DNA of 64,000 nucleotides. Source: an uncultured Roseibium sp. (GTDB lineage: Bacteria > Pseudomonadota > Alphaproteobacteria > Rhizobiales > Stappiaceae). Within the stretch, counting starts at the first letter, position 1, and each line of letters begins with the position of its first letter. The notes below the pieces were generated by a model that was not told the DNA's origin, did no database searches, and saw only the letters and a list, made by a program, of their open reading frames with translations. A program made the position numbers and the translations under genes. Of this stretch, positions 57,998-64,000 are shown in pieces. The stretch covers positions 372,001 to 436,000 of the forward strand of contig NZ_OY780957.1 in assembly GCF_963675985.1 (NCBI RefSeq), in the 5' to 3' direction.

Positions 57998-59277
57998 TGC
58001 GCACCTCCCTCAACTGGCTGGAGATGGTCCTCTCCCGGCTCCGCATTGCGATGGAACAACGAGATGATCGTCAGATCGTCATTCGGCTTCTGCTTGGCCT
58101 TGCTTTCAAGGTAGGAGACAATCTCCGAAGGGATCCGGCGGCAATCCATGCCCCGACCATTCAGGTTGACGAACTCCGCCAATCCTTCCGGACTAAACAC
58201 CTGCCTGGGCGGATCCGGCGTCTCTATCAACGCATCGCTGTACATGATCAGGCCACTTCCCGGCGCAAACCGGCTGCGTTCCTCCTGGTAGGTCGCCTCC
58301 CGGATCAGGCCCAGAGGATAGCCGGTGCCGTCGATCAGGCGAAAAGGCTCGTGCGCGGTCGAACCGGACAGAAGCTGCGAGGGAACACCCGCCGATGCAT
58401 GGACCACTTCGCCGGCGTCGAAGTCGATCACCGCACAGAACATAGTCGCGAACTGGCCGATGGACAGGACGGAACACAGGTATTCGTTCAGCTGCGCCAA
58501 CCAGGCCGCAGGAGCTTCCGCCTGTCTCGTTCCGCTGGACATGAAGGTGTGCAACCGGAACGTATTGAGCGCGGAGCCGACGCCATGCCCGCTGAAGTCC
58601 GCGCTGAAAACCTTCAACTTTCCATTTTCGAGAGGTATCAGCCCCCACAGATCACCGCCCAGTCCCTGGGAGGCTTCATAGTGGCTGCCGATCGCAACCG
58701 GATAGGCGGCTTCGATATTCGCGATCACCGCTTTCGACGGCAGCAGCGATTCCTGCATGGATCGGGCGAGTTGAAGCTCCTGGTCCATGTTCTTCTGGAA
58801 CTCCGACAGGCGCTTGATCAGATAGAGATGGTCGAGATGAACCCGGATCCTGCCGATAAGTTCAAGCCGGTCGATCGGCTTGGTGATCAGGTCCGTCGCA
58901 CCGGCCGAAAACACGGCCGAGCGGTCATCGGACTTGTCCATGCCGGTGAGAACGAGGATCGGAATATCCTTGAAGGAGGCATGCCCCCTTAGCCTCTGAC
59001 AGAGTTCGAAGCCATCCATATTCGGCATGATCAGATCGGTCAGCACGATGTCCGGCCGCCATTCGAGTGCCATGGCCAGGGCTTCCTGGCCATCGGACGC
59101 TTCGGAAACATTGGTGAACCCGTAGTTACGCAAATGGCGGGCAATGACCGTCAGCATCAACGGGCTGTCGTCGACAACCAGGATCCGCGCGTCGGCAACG
59201 CGGTTGGACGATGTCACACGATAGTTGGGGCTGTTGCCTGCCGCGCTTGCGGCCCCGGCTGCAGGGACCTGTGACAC
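57994..59277 (-). CDS. Response regulator with PP2C (SpoIIE-type) phosphatase output
   Basis: A 427-residue fusion. Residues about 30-150 are a receiver: ARILVVDDSPLMLTVIARHL, phospho-acceptor Asp81 in DIVLTDLIMPNMDG, and Thr/Lys switch residues in ILVLTGMD and DLITKPIDRLEL. A linker coiled coil (LSEFQKNMDQELQLARSMQE) leads to a SpoIIE/RsbU phosphatase (about 190-410): SQGLGGDLWGLIPLENGKLK, VFSADFSGHGVGSALNTFRL, LIMYSDALIETPDP and KPNDDLTIISLF. Phosphorylation, presumably by the chemosensory kinase, should switch on dephosphorylation of the neighbouring STAS protein. The GTG start lies 7 nt after the STAS stop. Confidence 0.9.
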   Translation of the reverse strand: MSQVPAAGAASAAGNSPNYRVTSSNRVADARILVVDDSPLMLTVIARHLRNYGFTNVSEASDGQEALAMALEWRPDIVLTDLIMPNMDGFELCQRLRGHASFKDIPILVLTGMDKSDDRSAVFSAGATDLITKPIDRLELIGRIRVHLDHLYLIKRLSEFQKNMDQELQLARSMQESLLPSKAVIANIEAAYPVAIGSHYEASQGLGGDLWGLIPLENGKLKVFSADFSGHGVGSALNTFRLHTFMSSGTRQAEAPAAWLAQLNEYLCSVLSIGQFATMFCAVIDFDAGEVVHASAGVPSQLLSGSTAHEPFRLIDGTGYPLGLIREATYQEERSRFAPGSGLIMYSDALIETPDPPRQVFSPEGLAEFVNLNGRGMDCRRIPSEIVSYLESKAKQKPNDDLTIISLFHRNAEPGEDHLQPVEGGAQ

Positions 59278-59284
59278 GGCCGCC

Positions 59285-59590
59285 TTACTCCACGACTTCC
59301 AGGATCTTGTCGAACTTGCCCATCTCGAGGAGGGTTTTCACATGTCCTCTCGGCGCCTTGAGACACAGGGACCAGCCGTTCGTTTTCGCCGTGTCATGGG
59401 CTACCATGAACATGCCCAGGCCGGAGGAATCGATCGAGTTGAGGTCAGAGAGGTCAAAGACACATCTCTTTGCCCCGGAATTGCTGACATCCTCGATCAG
59501 TGTCCGGAATATGGTGTGATCGGAAAACTCCATCCGGTCACTGAGCTTTGCCAGAAAGATATCGCCATCCAGGCTGGTGTTCAGTTTCAT
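59285..59590 (-). CDS. STAS-domain anti-anti-sigma factor
   Basis: A 101-residue STAS protein. The phosphorylation loop is DLSDLNSIDSSGLGMFMVAH, with Ser55/Ser56 as the target. The C-terminal part LCLKAPRGHVKTLLEMGKFD is typical of SpoIIAA/RsbV. It should alternate between the HATPase kinase and the PP2C phosphatase encoded next to it. Confidence 0.9.
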   Translation of the reverse strand: MKLNTSLDGDIFLAKLSDRMEFSDHTIFRTLIEDVSNSGAKRCVFDLSDLNSIDSSGLGMFMVAHDTAKTNGWSLCLKAPRGHVKTLLEMGKFDKILEVVE

Positions 59591-59605
59591 TGTGCCCGCT
59601 CTTTG

Positions 59606-60745
59606 TTAGAACAACTCGATTTCGTCATCGTCATCATGTGCTGTCGGCCCGCTGCCGCCCCCCTCGATCACCGCGACCGCAACAGGCACACCCGGTTCGT
59701 TGGGACAAAGCTCCGCAGCCAGTCGGCGACGGACGTCCTCAAGGCGGAATTGGGCGAGTATTCGATGGGCGAGCGTTTCCCTGGCCGTCTCTCTCCGATC
59801 GTCCGGGGACAGATCCGCAGAGTGTCGGTCGAGCTCATCAGCGGCCGTAGCCATTTCCTCGATCGCCCATTTGATGTTTTCAAGCGTCTGGGTGGTCCGG
59901 TCATGGAACTGCAGGCCGATGACAGCCGCCGAAATATCGTTGGTGATTTCCTCGGTCGTGACCGCGGACTTGTGCAGCACTTCGGACATTTCGTTGTTTT
60001 GCCTAACCAGGCAATCCACCATCTTCGTAAACCCGGCGTTGACCTCGAGGTTCTCGTTCGCCAGATCCATCTTGGCGATTTCCTCGACGAGCGCCTGGGT
60101 TCCCTTCAGCCCGTGAGCGATCCCGCCGATCTGCTCCTTCAGGTCGTTTGAAAGGGCATCCACCGTCTTTGCCAGTTCGCGCACCTCATCTGCGACAACG
60201 GCGAACCCGCGCCCGGCTTCGCCGGCGCGCGCCGCTTCGATCTTTGCATTGAGGGCGAGCAGGTTCGTCTGACTGTTGATCTTCTCGATCTTGCCAATGC
60301 TGCCTTCGACGTTGACCAGGTCCTCGTTGATGTCGTTGAGCTTGTAGACCATCGACATGCCCCTGGACGACAGGTGGACGATTTTCTCGATCAGCTCGGA
60401 GAGAATGTCGTTCAATCCCGCGGCCAGGGCCGGCAACGCGACCTTTTCTCCGTCGACCTCGACGGACTGGGCAACCTCCGACAGGTTCTGGACTGTCTGT
60501 GACTGTTCGCGAGAACGGATCGCAATATTCTGAAACCGCCCGGTGACATCACTGATATTGGTATCGATGACCTTGCAGGTCCCCTCGATTTCCCCGACAA
60601 GCGCGCGCAAGGCAACTCTTTGGGCATCGCTGAAACCGAGCCAGTCCTGAAGAAGTTCCAGGGCATCGGCCCGTGCAGGGGTAAGCTGTGCATCCGGACC
60701 GGACGCCGGTGGGTCAAAGTCTTCGGTCTGCTCAAGTTCAAACAC
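59606..60745 (-). CDS. Soluble MCP-like signalling protein
   Basis: A 379-residue cytoplasmic protein without membrane segments. An N-terminal acidic region leads to a coiled-coil methyl-accepting domain whose hairpin tip region is SQTNLLALNAKIEAARAGEA followed by GRGFAVVADEVRELAKTVDA. The end is an acidic run and DEIELF. GTG 60745 has GAGGAAG 5 nt upstream; a longer TTG frame has no such site. It probably joins the chemoreceptor array or serves as a cytoplasmic sensor/adaptor linking it to the STAS switch encoded downstream. The 99-bp gap to cheB is strongly AT-rich and may hold a promoter. Confidence 0.85.
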   Translation of the reverse strand: MFELEQTEDFDPPASGPDAQLTPARADALELLQDWLGFSDAQRVALRALVGEIEGTCKVIDTNISDVTGRFQNIAIRSREQSQTVQNLSEVAQSVEVDGEKVALPALAAGLNDILSELIEKIVHLSSRGMSMVYKLNDINEDLVNVEGSIGKIEKINSQTNLLALNAKIEAARAGEAGRGFAVVADEVRELAKTVDALSNDLKEQIGGIAHGLKGTQALVEEIAKMDLANENLEVNAGFTKMVDCLVRQNNEMSEVLHKSAVTTEEITNDISAAVIGLQFHDRTTQTLENIKWAIEEMATAADELDRHSADLSPDDRRETARETLAHRILAQFRLEDVRRRLAAELCPNEPGVPVAVAVIEGGGSGPTAHDDDDEIELF

Positions 60746-60784
60746 AACTTCTTCCTCAAATTGCACAACGACCGTATAATGCAA

Positions 60785-60900
60785 CCGCGATGTTTAAATT
60801 TCGTATATTTGAAAAATATTGTTTCCAATTTTGATATAAAATTACTATACTCTTATCTTGATCTTATTATCATTGGTACAAATAGCGAGTATTTCTCCCG
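60785..60900 (-). promoter_or_regulatory. AT-rich segment covering the cheB 3' end and the gap before the soluble MCP gene
   Basis: Composition drops sharply here to long A/T stretches in a window that is otherwise GC-rich, and the last cheB codons (CTNDNKIKIRV) share the bias. The segment is a plausible internal promoter for the MCP-STAS-phosphatase-HATPase block; TTGGAA-N17-TACGAA can be read on the minus strand but is not convincing by itself. Confidence 0.4.
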
Positions 60901-61915
60901 ATATTTTCGACAGAGGCAATTGTAACTCTACGGCATTTGCCTCGAAGGCGACCCTCGGCATTCCGTAGACCACACATGACGCCTCGTCCTGGCCAAGCGT
61001 CCGGGCGCCCGATGCGCGCATTTGCCGAAGGCCTATGGCCCCGTCCTTGCCCATTCCGGTCAGGATAACGCCGACCGCGTTTTGCCCCGCGTGTCTGGCC
61101 ACGGACTCAAACAGGACATCGACGGACGGGCAATGACCGGACACCGGCTCCTGCCCCCCCACCTTGCAAATGTAGTTCGCGCCGTTTCTCGCCAGCCGCA
61201 GGTGTCGGTCGCCCGGCGCAATATAGGCATGCCCCGGCAACACCCGCGCACCTTCCTTCGCTTCGGAAACCTGGATCGCGCACATGCGATCGAGGCGCCG
61301 GGCGAAGGTCGAGGTGAAACTTGCCGGCATATGCTGCGTGATCAGGATTGCGGGACTGTCCGCCGGCAGAGCGCTCAGGACCGCCGTCAGCGCTTCCACG
61401 CCGCCGGTCGAGGCGCCGATCGCGACGATCTTCTCCGTCGACGAATATCCCGGCCCCTGACTTTCGAGGCGCGGCCCGGCCGGAACCCGGGACGCGCCGG
61501 CCATGACATTGGCCCTGGCCGCCGTCTTCACCTTCGCAACCAGTTCGGCGCGCTTGTCCTCAAGACCGACCTGAATGTCCTGCGTCGGTTTGGCGACATA
61601 ATCGACCGCTCCGATTTCAAGTGCGTGCAGCGTCGCATCCGCGCCGTGTTGCGTCAGGGTCGACACCATGACGACGGGCATCGGCCGCAGGCTCATGATC
61701 TTCTTCAGGAACTCGATACCGTCCATGCGCGGCATTTCGATATCCAGCGTGATCACGTCCGGATTGAGTTCCTTGATCTTCTGGCGCGCCACAAGGGGAT
61801 CCGGGACCGCCCCCAGGACCTCGATCCCGGGATCGCTTGAAAGCATTTCGCTCAGCATTTGCCGGATCAGCGCTGAATCATCGACGATGAGGACGCGGAC
61901 AGGTTTTTCAGTCAT
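60845..61915 (-). CDS. cheB: Chemotaxis protein-glutamate methylesterase/deamidase
   Basis: A 356-residue CheB. Receiver: VRVLIVDDSALIRQMLSEML with acceptor Asp58 in VITLDIEMPRMDG. Methylesterase: Ser169 in VAIGASTGGVEAL, His195 in LITQHMPASF and the Asp of VILTGMGKDGAIGLRQMRAS. It removes methyl groups from receptors when phosphorylated by CheA. Encoded 11 nt after cheD. The C-terminal dozen residues are unusually AT-coded. Confidence 0.95.
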   Translation of the reverse strand: MTEKPVRVLIVDDSALIRQMLSEMLSSDPGIEVLGAVPDPLVARQKIKELNPDVITLDIEMPRMDGIEFLKKIMSLRPMPVVMVSTLTQHGADATLHALEIGAVDYVAKPTQDIQVGLEDKRAELVAKVKTAARANVMAGASRVPAGPRLESQGPGYSSTEKIVAIGASTGGVEALTAVLSALPADSPAILITQHMPASFTSTFARRLDRMCAIQVSEAKEGARVLPGHAYIAPGDRHLRLARNGANYICKVGGQEPVSGHCPSVDVLFESVARHAGQNAVGVILTGMGKDGAIGLRQMRASGARTLGQDEASCVVYGMPRVAFEANAVELQLPLSKISGEILAICTNDNKIKIRV

Positions 61916-61926
61916 CCAGGGGCTCC

Positions 61927-62568
61927 TCAGCCAAACAGTTCGATATCGCCTTCGACGGGTTCGACCCGCAGGGTCGAGACGTATTCCTGCTCCTGACGGA
62001 CGAAGTTGCGTTCCGCTGTCGGTTTCTGCAGCAGGCGTTTCACCGCTCCGGTTTCCGGAAAGTAGTGGATCCGCCGGCCGCGGGATCCGCCCAGGTCCTG
62101 CGCTGTCAGCTTCAGCCCTTCCTGGTCGAGATACTGCAAGGCGAACTCGGAATTCTTGGTGCCGATCAGTGTCGGCCCGACATTCAGGTTGGCTCCGCCG
62201 AACAGCTTGATCTCCAGATCCTCGCGCCCGCAGCCCGACTTGAGAACCTCGTTGATCAGCGCTTCCATCGCGAAGTTGCCGTAGCGCAGAGCGGCGTTGA
62301 TGCCATTCCAGTCAGCCGTCTGGTTGTTGGGCAGCATGAAATGGTTCAGACCGCCGAAACCGGTATGCGGATCGCGCACGCAGGCCGCCACACAGGAACC
62401 CAGAACGGTCACGATCATTTCGTCCTTCGCATCGGTGACGTAATACGCCCCCGGCAGCACACGGACGGCCCACATGTCGGCCTTCGCATCGAACGTCCGG
62501 CTCACGTTCGGCCCCTCGTGGGCATTGATCGGCCCGTCTTTCCGATAAGCCTGGCTCAGAGCATGCAT
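61927..62568 (-). CDS. cheD: Chemoreceptor glutamine deamidase CheD
   Basis: A 213-residue CheD: VTVLGSCVAACVRDPHTGFG with catalytic Cys59, His76 in GLNHFMLP and a Thr (Thr54) for the triad; IKLFGGANLNVG and GGSRGRRIHYFPETGAVKRL follow. It deamidates receptor glutamines. The tail ends GDIELFG, close to the last residues of the soluble MCP. The ATG forms TAATG with the cheR stop. Confidence 0.94.
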   Translation of the reverse strand: MHALSQAYRKDGPINAHEGPNVSRTFDAKADMWAVRVLPGAYYVTDAKDEMIVTVLGSCVAACVRDPHTGFGGLNHFMLPNNQTADWNGINAALRYGNFAMEALINEVLKSGCGREDLEIKLFGGANLNVGPTLIGTKNSEFALQYLDQEGLKLTAQDLGGSRGRRIHYFPETGAVKRLLQKPTAERNFVRQEQEYVSTLRVEPVEGDIELFG

Positions 62569-63434
62569 TACCCCCTCCTCCGGTAGACCGTGCGGCCTTT
62601 CAGCTCAAAGAGGGACTGGACGTCGAGCAGCGTTTCCGAGTGGCCGATGTAAAGCCAGCCACCGGGCCGCAGCATGCCGGAAAACCGGTCGATCAGTTTT
62701 GCCTTGGTCGGCTCGTCGAAATAGATCATGACATTCCGGCAGAAGATCGCGTCGAACGGCCCCCGCATCGGCCATGAACCGAGCAGATTGAGTTGCTTGA
62801 AGGCGATCAGATCCTTGAGACCACCCGCCACCTGAAAAGCATCCCCGGCGCCGGGCGCCTTGCCGAAGAAGCGGCCGCGGTAACCGCCCGGCAGGTCGGC
62901 GATGGCCGCTGCCGGATAGATACCCGCCTTTCCTCTGGCGACCATCGTGGTATCCAGGTCGGTGGCCAGGATCCTGGCATCCCAGGTTGCCAGGCGCGGC
63001 ATCGCCTGGGTCAGGGTCATCGCGATCGAATAGGGCTCCTCGCCGGAGGAGCATCCGGCCGACCAGATCCGAAGGCGGTTGCGCCCGGTCGACGCCGCCA
63101 TATGGCTCACCTCCGGAATGACCACATCCTTCAAATGATCGAAATGATGGGTTTCCCGAAAGAATTTCGTCAGGTTGGTGGTGATCGCGTTGATGAGGAA
63201 GCCGACTTCATCAACCCCTTCCCGGCTCTTCAGAAGGGCACAATAATCCGAAAACCTGTTCAGCTTGAGCTCCCGCAGGCGTCGCGCCAGGCGGGAATAG
63301 ACCATGTTCTTCTTGTGGTCCTTCAGAACGATGCCGGTTTTCTCGTAAACGGTAGCGGAGAGAAACCGGAAATCCTTGTCCCCGAAAGCGAACTCCTGGC
63401 CGGACTGTTCATCCCTTGCCGTGACTGCAGACAT
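62568..63434 (-). CDS. cheR: Chemotaxis protein methyltransferase
   Basis: A 288-residue CheR: an N-terminal helical domain (FLSATVYEKTGIVLKDHKKN, YSRLARRLRELKLNRFSDY), NLTKFFRETHHFDHL, then the SAM-binding fold RIWSAGCSSGEEPYSIAMTL, ILATDLDTTMVARGKAGIY, FDAIFCRNVMIYFDEPTKAK and GGWLYIGHSETLL. It methylates receptor glutamates with S-adenosylmethionine. ATG 63434 has GAGGTG upstream. Confidence 0.95.
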   Translation of the reverse strand: MSAVTARDEQSGQEFAFGDKDFRFLSATVYEKTGIVLKDHKKNMVYSRLARRLRELKLNRFSDYCALLKSREGVDEVGFLINAITTNLTKFFRETHHFDHLKDVVIPEVSHMAASTGRNRLRIWSAGCSSGEEPYSIAMTLTQAMPRLATWDARILATDLDTTMVARGKAGIYPAAAIADLPGGYRGRFFGKAPGAGDAFQVAGGLKDLIAFKQLNLLGSWPMRGPFDAIFCRNVMIYFDEPTKAKLIDRFSGMLRPGGWLYIGHSETLLDVQSLFELKGRTVYRRRG

Positions 63435-63500
63435 ACGACACCTCATGAAACGGCATCCCCGGCCACGCCGGCCGGAGATGCCTGCCGTTAGGCTCTGGCC

Positions 63501-64000
63501 TTAGAATTCCTTCCAGTCGTCATCCTCTTCGAACGCGGACTGGAGATCGGCCTGCATGGAGGCCACCGCCGCGGCTCCGCCGCCGGCAACGCGCATGGTC
63601 CGGTCCGGCCGGACGGCGACGGGACGTTGCGGCTGCGCGGCGGGTCGGCTGGGCGCCAGCGCTGCCGTGTCACCGGCTCGGAAGAAGGACATCCGCTGGT
63701 GCATGCTGGAAGCCTGTTCCTGAAGCATCCGACAGGCAGCGGCATTTTCCTCGACCAGGGCCGAGTTCTGCTGGGTCATCTCGTCCATCTGGCTGATGGC
63801 CTTGTTGATTTCCTCAACACCGGTAGCCTGCTCGCGGCTGGCGGCCGCAATTTCGGAAACGATGTCGGTCACGCGCTTCACCGATTCCACGATTTCGGTC
63901 AGTGACGTGCCGGCATTGTTGACCAGGGTCACGCCGTCCTTCACCTGTGACCCGCTGGCCAGGATCAGCGCCTTGATATCTTTCGCCGCTTCGGACGACC
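63501..64000 (-). CDS. Methyl-accepting chemotaxis protein, C-terminal part (cut by the window edge)
   Basis: The reading frame stays open to the right edge, so only about the last 166 residues are seen. They comprise the end of the signalling coiled coil (SSEAAKDIKALI, then VKDGVTLVNNAGTSLTEIVE, IVSEIAAASREQATGVEEIN and ISQMDEMTQQNSALVEENAA), a long Pro/Ala-rich linker, and the terminal pentapeptide DWKEF. That pentapeptide fits the x-W-x-x-F tether used by CheR and CheB on high-abundance receptors. First visible gene of the chemosensory operon, 66 nt upstream of cheR. Confidence 0.9.
   Translation of the reverse strand, partial: SSEAAKDIKALILASGSQVKDGVTLVNNAGTSLTEIVESVKRVTDIVSEIAAASREQATGVEEINKAISQMDEMTQQNSALVEENAAACRMLQEQASSMHQRMSFFRAGDTAALAPSRPAAQPQRPVAVRPDRTMRVAGGGAAAVASMQADLQSAFEEDDDWKEF

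Noticed and set aside
1..64000. CRISPR arrays, transposases, phage genes, tRNA or rRNA
   Set aside because: No regularly spaced repeats, no transposase or integrase motifs and no recognisable RNA gene were seen on reading both strands.

Overview
The window is GC-rich, densely coded alphaproteobacterial chromosome. Pointers to that group are a ChvE-GguAB sugar transporter with a divergent GbpR-type LysR regulator, an IalB-family protein, a monomeric NADP isocitrate dehydrogenase, and CheB/CheD/CheR with MCP and partner-switch genes. The mix of TRAP and ABC uptake with sugar, tryptophan and lignin-type aromatic catabolism suits a marine heterotroph of the Roseibium/Labrenzia (Stappiaceae) or Rhodobacterales kind. 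The genus is an inference. I see no phage, insertion sequence, CRISPR array, tRNA or rRNA.

Layout. (1) 1-6750: a RidA-family enzyme with a good terminator, an intergenic stretch rich in inverted repeats, then a two-gene operon of a very large secreted CHAT (caspase-like) protein and a secreted peptidoglycan-binding-like partner. (2) 6766-12060: a YtfQRT-YjfF type furanose-sugar ABC transporter ending in a GntR regulator. (3) 12327-25033: an operon that joins non-phosphorylative L-arabinose oxidation (sugar dehydrogenase, lactonase, dehydratase, deoxyarabonate dehydratase, semialdehyde dehydrogenase) with the De Ley-Doudoroff D-galactose branch (DgoK, DgoA), fed by ChvE-GguAB under a divergent LysR regulator. 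(4) 25135-34012: an IalB-family protein, then kynU-kynA-kynB running into a LIV-type ABC transporter on one strand, with a divergent GntR regulator and a perfect palindromic operator. (5) 34236-37398: icd and a MarR-GNAT fusion with a perfect dyad at its own start codon. (6) 37530-45567: a probable eight-gene operon of two PF04199 cyclase/hydrolase paralogues, an SDR, a 3-hydroxyacyl-CoA dehydrogenase-like protein, a cupin and a TRAP transporter, with a divergent LysR gene.

(7) 45604-57287: aromatic catabolism. A P450 and its [2Fe-2S] ferredoxin lie beside an AraC regulator. The protocatechuate 4,5-cleavage route follows in separate transcription units: ligABC on the minus strand, galB-ligK-ligI on the plus strand, and a second LigAB-type dioxygenase behind its own promoter. 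A LysR protein with two tandem helix-turn-helix domains sits between the first two. The route would run from protocatechuate through carboxy-hydroxymuconate semialdehyde, pyrone dicarboxylate and oxalomesaconate to pyruvate plus oxaloacetate. No OMA tautomerase/isomerase is visible. (8) 57425-64000: a chemosensory operon on the minus strand (MCP, cheR, cheD, cheB, a soluble MCP-like protein) continuing into a STAS / response-regulator-phosphatase / HATPase partner-switch module. The operon is cut by the right edge, and cheA, cheW and cheY are not in view.

Start codons were moved inward from the longest reading frame wherever a Shine-Dalgarno sequence, a signal peptide or a 1-4 nt overlap with the upstream stop favoured it. 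Functional names rest on recognising motifs and family sequences by eye; no database search was run.
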